Shown here: one piece after another, positions 19,651 through 29,620 of the stretch
Position numbering within the stretch: the first letter of the stretch is position 1
How the letters are laid out: the number at the start of each line of letters is the position of its first letter
Source: Aricia agestis
Taxonomy: Eukaryota > Arthropoda > Insecta > Lepidoptera > Lycaenidae
DNA: 64,000 nucleotides
Direction of reading: 5' to 3'
Assembly (NCBI RefSeq): GCF_905147365.1
Contig: NC_056423.1
Coordinates: forward strand, 2,274,501 to 2,338,500
Translations under genes and position numbers: made by a program
The notes under the pieces: model-generated
Seen by the model: the letters and a program-made list of their open reading frames with translations, nothing else
Told to the model about the DNA's origin: nothing
Databases searched by the model: none

Positions 19651-20214
19651 AGTGCCCCGTTTCCTTCAGTCCAACCCAAATGTGTGCCTTACGCTCTGGA
19701 GTAAAGGTTGAATTTATTACTTATGTTCAATTTTGTGGTACTTGAACTTGTTTTTTTTGTATTAAAATCGCTTTGAAATGTACCAAATAAATAAGGACAA
19801 CGTGATGACTGCTGATATTTTATGGTGTTGTGTGTATATTGTATCCATATTCCATATACAACCATGTGAGTTGTGACGTTGGTGACCCTGACATGGTAGT
19901 GATGATGATGATGATGAATGATGATGAATGTAATTTGCATAGTATCATATGCTTTCAGTTCTTAAAACAACGCCTAAGCCCCCAAACTTGTATCTATAAG
20001 GAATCCGGAGTTCTCTTAGTATCTTCGGAACCATAGTATACCTTGGTGCAAAATCTTGCTTTTTGGTAGCATATGCTTAGGATGCTTCTCATAAAACCAA
20101 AATCACCATATGTTTCCATATAAATTTTGAGGAGTTCCCTCGATTACTCATGGATCCCATCATCAGATCAACACTTTTGTGAAAATGGGACCAAATTGGA
20201 GTGAAACCTAATAT
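19651..20214. other. Unassigned with a small (GAT)n tract
   Basis: GATGATGATGATGATGAATGATGATG at 19899-19928 produces the His-rich antisense ORF; it is a microsatellite, not a gene. No other feature. Confidence 0.45.
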
Positions 20215-20360
20215 AACAAAACAAAAATTTTGAAAATCGGTTCACAAACGGCGGAGTAGTGGTCGAACATACAAAAATAAAAAATAAAAAAAAATAAAAA
20301 AAATGTCCACAGCCGAATATATAACCTCCTCGTTTTTTGGAAGTCAGTTAAAAATACGGT
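20215..20360 (-). mobile_element. Helitron family II fragment
   Basis: AAAATCGGTTCACAAACGGC, an A-rich (AAATAAA)n expansion, and CCTCCTCGTTTTTTGGAAGTC. Same arrangement as 60440-60590. Confidence 0.6.
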
Positions 20361-20697
20361 CTATGTCTCTGAGTGCGGCGGTCAGAATCGCTTACAATTT
20401 AAATATTATATCAAATTAAGTATCTATGTGTTTCTGGGAAATAAGACGATTCCTCTAAAGTCGATATTTTAGAACCTTATTAATAAAGTAACCAGTGACC
20501 ACTGATAATACACAATGCTCACAATATGTCATAATTTGCACACAATGACACAATGATATATGGTAATTATTGTGCAAGAATTTCCATTTACCTGAACTTT
20601 TTTGCACAAAATTGATAAAAATCTGATAGTATGATAACTGAGGTGTTGTTATGCACGTTTAAGATGTAACAATTCCTTTCGAGAGCAGTATACGCAA
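20361..20697. other. Unassigned
   Basis: AT-rich with CACAATG repeats near 20510-20560; nothing recognised. Confidence 0.35.
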
Positions 20698-20700
20698 TTA

Positions 20701-21065
20701 GGGTGGGTTGCACCAACTTACTTTAACTATAACTTTAACTTTAAACTACAATGCAAAATGTCAAATCTTTGGTTAAAGTTAAAAATGGACGCCATCGCCA
20801 TATAAAACCGTAACCATAGAGCTCGACAAGGCTTTAAATGCACGTGGCGAAAAAAGGAACTAACGCTGTCATCATACAAAAACGCCGTTTTTGACAGTTC
20901 TCCTTTACCAGCAGCGCCCCCGCCCACGTTCTTGTAAAGCCTTGTCGGACCAGCAACGTCTTCTGTCAAATTCTGTGGTCAAAGTTAGGGTTAAAGTTAA
21001 ATTAGCCTTAACTGTAACCATAACTTTGACCATAACTTTAACCACGCCTCTGGTGCAACCCAACC
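20701..21065. mobile_element. PIF/Harbinger-like MITE containing a second foldback
   Basis: Ends GGGTGGGTTGCACCA and TGGTGCAACCCAACC, target duplication TTA at 20698-20700 and 21066-21068. The sub-terminal region repeats AACTTTAACTATAACTTTAA. The centre (20821-20949) is itself an inverted repeat: CTCGACAAGGCTTTAAATGC pairing with TTGTAAAGCCTTGTCGG. The centre is probably an inserted or captured element. Confidence 0.75.
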
Positions 21066-21068
21066 TTA

Positions 21069-21603
21069 GTGTATTTTTGGTGATTTTATGATTTCATATT
21101 TTAAATGCATTTTTGTGCCCATTTGCTCATCTATACTATTTATATTCATATTGTAATGTCAATTTATTATGTCTTCGAGCTTCGGTCTGAACTGATTTAG
21201 ATGAAATTTGCTATAGAGACTCTATTAGCCCAGGAAAAGTTTAAGCCTATTTCTCGCAATTTATAGCAGATATATTTAAATTTATAATTTAACATTATAA
21301 ATAGGCAAACAAAATTTTTATGGAAATATGGTGATTCTTAAGTTTATTAATTTTAAAATTTTTTCCTTGCAAATTATTCAAAAATGGAAATTTAAGCTGC
21401 ACCTATGCATATTTTATAATTTAAACTACATATTATAGTGAGAAAATAAATGTATTTTAATTATTAGGTCAAGATATCGAAATGGTGAAATTTGTGACGT
21501 AGAATCAACTGAGCAGGTTGTGGGTTGCGAAAACATATTTACGGTTTACTTGAATATAGTTTACAATTGGAAACGTCATTATATTGGTATCGTAGTCATT
21601 TAG
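21069..21603. other. Unassigned
   Basis: Very AT-rich; the block 21180-21290 faintly resembles decayed Helitron sequence (GGTCTGAACTGATTTAGAT). Nothing firm. Confidence 0.35.
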
Positions 21604-22084
21604 TTAAGAGGATTCCACACCGCCATTTTTTCCATACAAACGTTGTCCCCTGTTTCCTCCCTGGATAATGCTAGTAGAGTTATAATTTTTTTCCTGAATA
21701 TCTACGGCCACTAATACAATGTCCCTATGTTTTCTTTTTTTTCATAATTTAATTATTAAATAAGATATGAACGTTCAAAAACCCAAAAAAATGGCCCGAT
21801 TTTCCACTGTGTTCAAACGTCCAGAAAACAGATTTGGATAGATTATACAAAAAAAGCAAAACATAGGAACACAGCTCAAGCCTTTTTTTTAATTTTAATG
21901 AAAAAAGTACTTAAATCGGTTAAGTTTTGGAGAAGGAATCAGGGGACAACGAATCGTTGATTTTCTGGATTTTCTGCAGTTGTCTCTATCGCGTTCTGCG
22001 GTATAGGCTTGAGGTAAGGGAGACAGCTATAGATATTACACGTACTTTTTTTTCATTTCTCTAGCCGCTGTGGTATCCTCTTAA
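21604..22084. mobile_element. MITE flanked by TTAA
   Basis: About 470 bp with TTAAGAGGATTCCACA at the left and TGTGGTATCCTCTTAA at the right. TTAA is the piggyBac target, although the GAGG terminal bases are not the usual CCC of piggyBac, so another TTAA/TAA-specific superfamily is possible. The interior carries GTTGTCCCCTGTTTCC and GGAATCAGGGGACAAC, also inverted. Confidence 0.7.
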
Positions 22085-22414
22085 GCTAACCAGCCAATAG
22101 AGAATATGACGCAAGGCTGGAGTAGAGGACGCTACTAGCACTTACAGTCAACAATCCGACCAAAATCCGACATGTTGCACATATTGTCATATCAGAATAT
22201 AATATAGCGTGAAAAGATTACAGTAATATATCTCCTATTAGCCGCCTTACTTAGGTTATTATGTGCTACTGAAATTTTTGTCTTTAAATATCAGTTACAG
22301 CTAGGGTTGCCACCTCTCGAAAAGACCAAGGGAGGACGACGATGCTAGACTAGTGTTAGGTTTATTTATGAAAGCAAGCGACAAAAGCTATGGAATAGCT
22401 TAAAAATATTAAAT
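22085..22414. other. Mostly unassigned; hAT end fragment at 22308-22325
   Basis: GCTAGGGTTGCCACC resembles the terminal inverted repeat of the hAT element at 61611-61882. Otherwise nothing. Confidence 0.35.
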
Positions 22415-22580
22415 ACTAGATGATGCCCGCAACTCCGTTGCGCCAAAATTCGTTTATCCGTAACCATACATTTTTTTGGGATAAAAAGTACCCTATGTCC
22501 TTTCCCGGGACTCAAAGTATCTCCATACCAAATTTCAGCAAAATCTTTTCGTTATCGAAAAGAGGCATGTATTTAGGTGT
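22415..22580 (-). mobile_element. Helitron family I, 5' end lost
   Basis: ACTAGATGATGCCCGCAACTCCGTTGCGCC at the left, the TCCTTTCCCGGGACTCAAAG block, and TTTCAGCAAAATC; then diverges to unrelated sequence. Confidence 0.8.
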
Positions 22581-22925
22581 AGACAGAGGGTTAGTTTCTT
22601 TCTAGACCTACAGTCTACACACATAAAGAGTGATTTGATTTAATCAGCAGATTTTTCTGTAAGGTTATAAGTTAAGCGTCTTATAGAAAGTGCAATATCA
22701 TTTCCACAAACGCCAAAATATCCTCTTTACGAATGCTGCAATCTATTAATAAGTATTATTTAGTTCATTGCTTAAAAGTTCTCTACAAACTCTTCAACAA
22801 AGCCCATTTTCAACGAATTATTACGTACTTATAATAATTAACTACGTCCTAAACACGGTTTCTAACTTAGTCTAGATGGCTAGATTTTAAACAATGGGTC
22901 GTAAGCTAGGAGGAAATGATTGGAA

Positions 22926-23307
22926 TAACAACTCCCACCCCGGTTTCGGTGACGGTGGCCGGTTTCATAGAAAGCAGGCCAGTTACGCAGGAGTAATTTT
23001 TTATACTGCCTAAGTGTGTTCGCAGTACACAAGATCACTCTCTATTCCTTCACTCTCATAACCCAGTGAGACGGAAGACCGACACGACTGGCGAGAGATC
23101 AGGCGCAGGCAAAGACTTCTATTTAAACTGAGCGCAGGACCGACTTTTTACTCATCCGATGCATGAATCATCTCACTTGTCAGACAATCAGGCGATCAGC
23201 CCGCATTGTCCTAATCAAACTTGGAAATAACTTGTTTCCAACGTGGGATTCGAACCCACGACCTCCGAGTCAAGAGCCACGCTCTAAACCACTGGACCAC
23301 GGAGGCG
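22926..23307 (-). mobile_element. tRNA-derived SINE, near full length
   Basis: The minus strand begins with a tRNA-like head: GCCTCCGTGGTCCAGTGG box A region and GGGTTCGAATCCC box B. The TTGGAAACAAGTTATTTCC and ACTTTCTATGAAACCGGCC blocks follow. An internal partial duplication (GGCGCAGG...GAGCGCAGGACC, 23102-23146) is unique to this copy. Confidence 0.8.
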
Positions 23308-23689
23308 TTTTTTAAAATCATGTCCATATGAAGCCTCTGTAACACAATAATCTATGCATCTCCATACGGCAGTATAGTATTATCATAATTTATTAATTTC
23401 ACATCATGAGGTGGATTGCACAGAGTAATTTTATCCCATCGCTGGACACTTTCGTAACGCGTTTGCTAATGTTTCATCATTTTCGGATGAGCAATTAGGC
23501 CTTTTTGTTGACTACTGGTTTTGGATACCTTTATGGTTTTGTAAAATATTAAAAATTACCTTAAAAAACAAGTTTTATAGCTAAGTACTAATTATTGTTG
23601 TTAAATTAACTTTTAAATAAAAGTGACAGCGCGGCACCTGTACTAAGTTAAGTAAGTTTTTATTTATTTACACAATTAATATAATATTA
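23308..23689. other. Unassigned
   Basis: AT-rich; no element recognised. Confidence 0.35.
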
Positions 23690-23872
23690 TGATGCCAGAA
23701 AAACATATTTATATACTTATATATGTCTGTCTGTCTGTTACAGCTTCACGACCAAACGGCTGAACCGATTTTGATGGGTATGGAGATACTTTTCATCCCG
23801 GAACAATGTACGGCTCCCAAGCGATAAACGAATTTTGGCGCAACGGAGTTGCGTGCGTCATCTATCAGCTAG
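23690..23872 (+). mobile_element. Helitron family I
   Basis: TGTCTGTCTGTCTGTTACAG, CAAACGGCTGAACCGATTTT, TGTACGGCTCCCAAGCGATA, and the hairpin GCGCAACGGAGTTGC, ending GCGTCATCTATCAGCTAGT, where the last seven bases differ from other copies. Confidence 0.75.
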
Positions 23873-24235
23873 TAATATATAAAAATCATTGAACATCCGG
23901 AACAAAAAAGTACTAAAAATATTCTAAAATTAGTATAATAGAGAAATATCGTTAAAATGCAAATATTCGTGGTCAGTTATTTATAAAATGCATTAAAATA
24001 TAAATGTGACACAATCTATCATTAATTAATGATTCTTCATTAAGAATATGCAGGAAACGATTAACAAAATTAATATTCATTAAACTGATATTAATTAAGT
24101 TTCATATAAACTTTTTAAGCAAAAACTTCTAAAGTGGCTATAAAGAGGTCTGCAGGTGCCCGATTCTCTAGCCTTTCGTCTAGACATTTCGATTGAGTGA
24201 GATTCGGTCGCTTGAGAATCAGGGCCCAGGGCCTG
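23873..24235. other. Unassigned
   Basis: AT-rich; several ATTAATTAATGATT motifs, no defined element. Confidence 0.35.
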
Positions 24236-24401
24236 TAGACAAGTGGCAAAGCGCTAACGCTAACGCTAACGCTAACGCAAGCGCTACAAAATGTACCTAT
24301 GCGATTTGACATAAGTCATCGCTTCGCTAGCGAATACTAATGTCAAATCCATACATTTTGTAGCGCTAGCGTTAGCGTTAGCGTTTTGCCACTTGTCTAC
24401 G
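24236..24401. mobile_element. Foldback with (GCTAAC)n arms, copy 1
   Basis: GTAGACAAGTGGCAAA then CGCTAACGCTAACGCTAACG at the left; CGTTAGCGTTAGCGTT then TTGCCACTTGTCTAC at the right. The middle is ACAAAATGTA...ATTTGACATAAGTCATCGC around a TTCGCTAGCGAA centre. The number of hexamers differs between arms and between copies (also 25350-25514 and 31485-31645). Confidence 0.8.
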
Positions 24402-24781
24402 GGGGCAGGCAACATTTTGTTTTCGCTTCGGTAAGATTACCGAAGCGAGCAGATGCTCTCTCTTTTTCTTACGAATTCTTGACATAATCACGTGTCCTAA
24501 CGTGAAAGTCACGGGATAGTTCTAGTGTTAATTTAGTCTATAAACTTAAGTAGACTAAATTAAATAAAAAGGTTAATTAATATTTTCATATATTATTAAT
24601 ATGAAATGATTATAAATTATGTTTATTTTATTACTAGATTACATATTTGATATTCTTAAATATCTAACGGTGATAAAAATGCAATAAATCTCGCAAGAAA
24701 ATAAACTTTAGAATTAAAAAAAAATCATAACTTAATAGCAATTTGTTTGACATTTTTAACAGTTTATCGACTAACAAGTAA
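24402..24781. other. Unassigned
   Basis: AT-rich spacer; nothing recognised. Confidence 0.35.
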
Positions 24782-25192
24782 GAGCCAGTCCACACGGCGC
24801 ATTGTGTCAGCGTTGCGTCGACGCAGCGCTGCCGTTGCGTTGTTTTCCATACAAATAACCAAAGTGTTCACACGGCGCGCTGCGTCGTCGCAACGCACAC
24901 ATGACGGACAGCAGCCCCGAGACGAAGCGAGAGGGGGTGTTGACGTTAAGGATTGATTCAGACCGCAACGCGACGTGTAGATGCATTTCTAACTTTATAT
25001 GGATTTGAAAGATTCGCAAGACGTGTCACGCAATTATTTAAATCTGTCAAATCCATACAAAATGCCGCGCCTCGCCTCGTCGCGGTCTGAATTGACCCTC
25101 GTAATTAACGCTGCGATGACGCAGCGCCCGTGTGTCCGGCTATGCGTCAAACGGCAGGCGCAGCTGACGCAACGTGCCGTGTGGACTGGCTC
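24782..25192. mobile_element. PIF/Harbinger-like MITE (GAGCCAGTCCACACGGC), copy 1
   Basis: 411 bp, GAGCCAGTCCACACGGCGC at the left and CCGTGTGGACTGGCTC at the right, flanked by TAA on both sides (24779-24781, 25193-25195). The arms are rich in GACGCAGCGC. The ORFs on both strands are arm translations. A second copy is at 50374-50883 and a terminal fragment at 38741-38787. Confidence 0.8.
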
Positions 25193-25349
25193 TAACTTAT
25201 AAAAACATAGTAAATAATATATGCTCTACATTTTAGTAGGTAGCGTCAACAAAAGTTTTGTAAATGTTTCCTATATTTTGTGACAATTAATCCATTATAT
25301 AAAACTCAAAGGTGACTGACTGATTGGCATAGTGATCTATCAACGCACA

Positions 25350-25514
25350 GCCCAAAACGCTAACGCTAACGCTAGCGCTAACGCTACAAAATGTATGGAT
25401 TTGACATTAGTATTCGCTAGCGAAGCGATGACTTATGTCAAATCGCATACATTTTGTAGCGTTAGCGCTAGCGTTAGCGCTAGCGTTAGCGTTAGCGTTT
25501 TGCCACTTGTCTAG
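25350..25514. mobile_element. Foldback with (GCTAAC)n arms, copy 2
   Basis: AAAACGCTAACGCTAACGCT at the left; the right arm has about seven GCTAGC/GCTAAC-type units ending TTTTGCCACTTGTCTA. The outer GTAGACAAGTGG of the left arm is missing. The centre, TTCGCTAGCGAA, is inverted relative to copy 1. Confidence 0.75.
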
Positions 25515-25799
25515 GGGAGACGGATCGGGCTGAAATTTGGCATGCAGGTAGATGAGGCATCCGCTAAGAAGGATTTTGATAAATTCCAACCCCAAGGGGT
25601 TCAAATAGGGGATGAAAGTTTGTATATAATAATACTTCTTAACGCGAGCAAAGCCGCAGGCAAAACCTCGTAGGATATATAACTGCAATGTTTTCACGCT
25701 AGAGGCGGCACCAGTACAGACAGTAAACAAAAAGTTATATTTGACCACGTTTCTGTCAATACTCAGATATGACTGCAACATGTCGGATTTTGGTCGGAT

Positions 25800-26055
25800 T
25801 ATACAGGGTGTAACAAAAATAAGTGATAATACTTTAGGGTGTGTACGTGTTCCTTGTAGAGTTCACTGTGAAAGTAGGAGCTCTGAATTTTTTTCACTTT
25901 TGTATGGGCAAGGGCCCGAGCGTCACGAGTTTCCCCATACAAAAGTGAAAAAAATAAATTGGTTTTTCAGCGCTGCTGCTTTCACAGTGAACTCTCTACA
26001 AGGAACGATACACACCCTAAAGTATTATCACTTATTTTTGTTACCCCCTTTATAA
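25800..26055. mobile_element. Mariner-like long-arm foldback, copy d2
   Basis: TATACAGGGTGTAACAAAAA left end; the right end has decayed to TTGTTACCCCCTTTATA. The arms include GTGTTCCTTGTAGAGTTCAC and GCTGCTGCTTTCACAGTGAA, with a centre of CGAGCGTCACGAGTTTCCCC. Confidence 0.8.
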
Positions 26056-26361
26056 TGTATGAGCTCTTAGCGCCCTCCGACTTTGCGTAATAAATAATAA
26101 TAAAGGTATTTTCGTTACGTTACAAAAAATTTTCCGCATTCGCACTTTGACACCGAAAATTTTGACATTTAAGATATTTTGATGTTGACATTGGTGACGT
26201 AATTGCCTTTTCTTGTGTGGTGATTTTTACTTTGACCATCTTTGACGTACCTTACACACTTTATAGCTGTTTAAATCGTTAAATCGATCTTTGTCGACAT
26301 TTAACTTAGCATGTTTTTGCACTGAAAACTTGAACGACGTTTTACAATATGTGGGACGTTT
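26056..26361. other. Unassigned
   Basis: No element or ORF recognised. Confidence 0.35.
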
Positions 26362-26480
26362 TGCGGGTTCTTCTCGCCGGGTTAGTTCCCGAACCGATGG
26401 TGAGCATCATGTCTCATCATGTAGACTTTCAGAGAACATATTTTGCAAAAAAATATAATTCTGAATATAAAAAATGAGTT
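26362..26480 (+). mobile_element. 3' tail of a CR1/Jockey-like LINE
   Basis: GGGTTCTTCTCGCCGGGTTAGTTCCCGAACCG then a TTCAGAGAAC block and AATTCTGAATATAAAAAATG with a TGAGTTTGAG end. The same sequence follows the LINE coding fragment at 29021-29347, so this is the 3' UTR of a dead-on-arrival copy of that family. Confidence 0.7.
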
Positions 26481-27156
26481 TGAGTTCGAGAGTTTAAGAA
26501 GTTAACTAGCATTTAGTACAACCTGAATGAAAACTGGTAAGACGGAGGAAGAGTAAAACATCAGCACAGCGTAGCCCGTAGAAGAGACGGTAATATTATC
26601 TCTAGTAAAAAGGCAGTATTCAGTGCTGTTTCGTTATATTTTTAAGTTCGCTGGCACTACCGAGTACCGTTGTGCTGTTTTTTCTGACTACTCATAAATT
26701 GTTTTCAAAAATACGTGTGGCACTCGGAGATTGCCGCGCCGCAATTATAATTGCCATGCCACAAACACCATGCCGCATGCCGTGGCGCTATGCCGGTCGG
26801 AGTGGGGTGTGTTACGTTTTTTTCGTTACGGAATGTCTTGATTCGATCGCCGCGCTCAAAGCCCATAAAAGCTATGCAATAGTTTAAAAATAACGTTTTA
26901 TTACTTTGCTATCTCTACCAATGAGCCTTGGCTTAAAACATAGAGTAGACGGCTGCAGAGCCATTCTAGCGGGCGCAACCTTCGTCGCTTCTGTTTTCAT
27001 TAATCTATAATAAATTGAGCAATTTTCCAAATTATGAGCAACCGAAAGGTCGCGGTGTTAGCGCCAAGGCACCGGATATCCATTTGCATCAATGAGCTGA
27101 TCGAGTTAATGCTAATAATATTATGTGAACAAATGAGTTCTTAAATTATATATTTA
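26481..27156. other. Unassigned, with a GC-rich block at 26710-26830
   Basis: GCCGCGCCGCAATTATAATTG...CCATGCCGCATGCCGTGGCGC is compositionally unlike its surroundings and may be part of an uncharacterised element; I cannot find its partner in this window. Confidence 0.35.
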
Positions 27157-27400
27157 CTAGATGTCCCGAGCGGCTTCGCCCGCGTAAATTAAGAATTTTA
27201 CAGAAACCGTACATTTTCCCATAAAAAATGTTTCGCCCGTTTTCCCCACATTTTCCTGATTTCGGTTCCGGATTTCGGTCGTATTAGTCTTAGCGTGATA
27301 ATATAATATAGCCTATAGTCTTACTCGATAAATGATAGCTATCTAACACTGAGATAAGTTTTAAATCGGACCTGTAGTTCCTGAGTTCGTCAAAAATTTA
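27157..27400 (-). mobile_element. Helitron-like element, 3' terminal part
   Basis: CTAG, ATGTCCCGA, then the hairpin GCGGCTTCGCCCGC, as expected for a reverse-strand Helitron 3' end, followed by CCGTACATTTTCCCATAAAA and a CTCGATAAATGATAGCTATC block. The 5' end is not identified. Confidence 0.6.
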
Positions 27401-28510
27401 AATTTTAATTAAAATAATATTTTAAAGCTACAAAGAACAAGTGCGATTTTTTCTGGACCTCGTTAAAATTTTTCCACAGTATCCGGACCCCACCTAAAAT
27501 TACTTGCCGACCCCTGCCCTAAAGTATTGTCACTTAGATTTGTTACACTATGTACGAGTATGAAGTACACATAATATGTAAGTTTACCCAACTGCGACAT
27601 TGTGGTAAGGTGTTTGCAAAGGTTGCCTGCAAAATTAGTTAACCCGGAGCCTCCTAGGATACCTTAAAAATTTATCTGAAGCCCTACTCCTCATTTTATT
27701 TCACGAGAAGTGCACGAGAAATAATTTACCTGTTTAAATTATCTTGTAACTTTTTTTATATTATTGTTTTTCAATCAATTGTCTAAAACCATAACCAAAT
27801 TGTATAAGTAAAATAATAATTTGCTATTATTGTAATCGCCGTGTTTTACGCGAGCAAAGCAGCTAATCATATTTTTAATTTAAAGTATTCAAAATTAGAT
27901 ACAACGAGAACGTTAACTTAAGATGTATAGCTATCTTTAACACCTTAAAATAAATTAATCCGTTAATTTGAGATAAGCTTTCTTCGACAATTTAAATTAG
28001 TTATTTCTTAAAACCTTATAAGTAAGTAAGTAAGTCTTTATTTCCATGAAAATGGTTACAATGTTCTTATTATTATTATTTTTATAGTTCACAATTTCTG
28101 CCTCTAGGACGTGGAAATATTTTTAAATATAAAAAATCATGCTTTATTACTATAATTAATAACAAACAGATATTTAAATAGAATCTAAAATAAATTATAA
28201 TACAATCCTCAAAAAGTTATGAAAAAAATAAATGTAAATACGAATACTCAGTCAAAACATCCTGAAATCATAAAAAAAATATATAAAACAGTCAAATAAT
28301 GATCGAAGATATAGTTTGTCAAGAAAGTCATGACAACTATATATTTAACTATACAATTGTAAATATATACTTTCATACTCATCAATTTCTAACTCTCACT
28401 AGCAGTATCTGAAAAAGTTCCGGACATACAATGCACTTCTCACAAACTCTCTATTAATATTGGCTATTGTGTGCTGTTCACGCGCCATCGAACAAAAACA
28501 ATACTACCGT
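27401..28510. other. Unassigned, with a short d-family end at 27521-27552
   Basis: CCTAAAGTATTGTCACTTAG...TGTTACACTATGTA is a single arm of the mariner-like foldback family. The remaining 1 kb is AT-rich with no ORF or element. Confidence 0.4.
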
Positions 28511-28551
28511 CACAGTATAGCAATATGACATATCCCAATATTGCTATACTG
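28511..28551. repeat. Small hairpin
   Basis: CACAGTATAGCAATAT pairs with ATATTGCTATACTGTG around a short loop; ACTACCGTCA/CTACCGTCAT flanks it directly on both sides. MITE-sized. Confidence 0.5.
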
Positions 28552-28756
28552 TGCTACCGTCATCCGCACATGACCTGCACCTGTACATACTAATATTATT
28601 GCGAAAATGTGTCTGTCTGACACTTTTAGCGCTTAAAGCTGAAGTATTTTAATGAAATTTTGTTAGGAGTTCTTTGTGTCCCGGCAAAAAATTGAGTATG
28701 AAATGAGTTGTGAGCAACAAATCAAAATACTGCAACATCAAACATCGACACAAGAC

Positions 28757-28946
28757 TTATATTATAAATGCGAAAGTGCGTATGTCCATTACCTCTTCAC
28801 GGCCAAACCGCTAAACCGATTTTGCTGTGTATGAAGAATGAATATACTATGAGTCCCGGGACAGGACATAGGATACATTTTATCCCGGAAAAATGTACGG
28901 TTCCCGCGTGATAATTTGGCGCAACGGAGTTGCGGGCGTGACCTAG
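28757..28946 (+). mobile_element. Helitron family I
   Basis: ATTATAAATGCGAAAGTGCG, CTTCACGGCCAAACCGCTAA, TGAGTCCCGGGACAGGACAT, the GCGCAACGGAGTTGCGGGCG hairpin and GACCTAGA. A related 5' fragment precedes it at 28587-28685 (ACATACTAATATTATTGCGA). Confidence 0.8.
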
Positions 28947-29020
28947 ACCCTAGTATTTTACTAATGTAGGTACTTTGTGTAGTGTTCAAATATTGTTGAA
29001 TAAACGTTTATTTATTTTTT

Positions 29021-29347
29021 AAGGAAACTGGAATCTTAACTGTTGCTTCTCAATATGTCCTATCAAATGTATTATATGTTAAAAAGAATATATATCAATT
29101 CACGAAAAAATGTGATACCCATGGGAGAAATACTCGTAATAAACATAAGCTTGAAATTCCGGTGACTAGACTTACTAAATTCAAAAATTATTTTAAAGGT
29201 CAATGTATACGCCTTTATAATAAGATCCCAGAAATCGTTCAAAATCTCTCAATTAATAGATTTAAAAAAGTTGTTAAAGAACGTTTGTGTACCAAAGCGT
29301 ACTATAAAGTTACTGATTTCATGAATGATAGTACACCATGGGAATAA
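29021..29347 (+). pseudogene. C-terminal end of a CR1/Jockey-like LINE ORF2
   Basis: An open frame of about 108 codons ending PWE* shows the C-terminal tail of the reverse-transcriptase ORF of a LINE family common in Lepidoptera. Landmarks in order: LTVASQYVLSNVLYVKKN, DTHGRNTRNKHKLEIP, FKGQCIRLYNKIPEIVQN, FKKVVKERLCTKAYY, NDSTPWE. The polymerase and endonuclease domains are absent: the copy is 5'-truncated at about 29015, as usual for LINEs. The GTG at 29162 is not a start. No stop or frameshift lies within the surviving part, so the insertion is not very old. Confidence 0.75.
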
Positions 29348-29620
29348 GGTCGCCCCCTGCAGAGCTGTTTCTATATAATATTATGTTTAATAATTGTACA
29401 CTCGTTGTATTTTATTTAGTCACACTGTTATTTTATAATATATTTTTTGTAATTTTCCATCTTTTTAGAAAAAGATGGCCCCGTGCGAGTTTCTTACGCC
29501 GGTTCTTCTCGCCGGGTTAGTTCCCGAATCGGTGGTAGGCATCTGTGTAGCCCCGAAGTTCAGAGAATATTTGAAAAAAATTATTCTGAATAAAAAAATT
29601 TGAGTTTGAGTTTTATTTAT
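29348..29620 (+). mobile_element. 3' UTR and tail of the same LINE
   Basis: GGTTCTTCTCGCCGGGTTAGTTCCC, TTCAGAGAATATTTG and ATTCTGAATAAAAAAATTTG, followed by TGAGTTTGAGTTTTATTTAT. It shares this tail with 26362-26480. Confidence 0.7.

Noticed and set aside
19899..19928. His-rich ORF (antisense)
   Set aside because: Product of a (GAT)n microsatellite.
24747..25202. Overlapping ORFs on both strands, GC-rich
   Set aside because: Both are translations of the inverted arms of the Harbinger-like MITE, flanked by TAA duplications.
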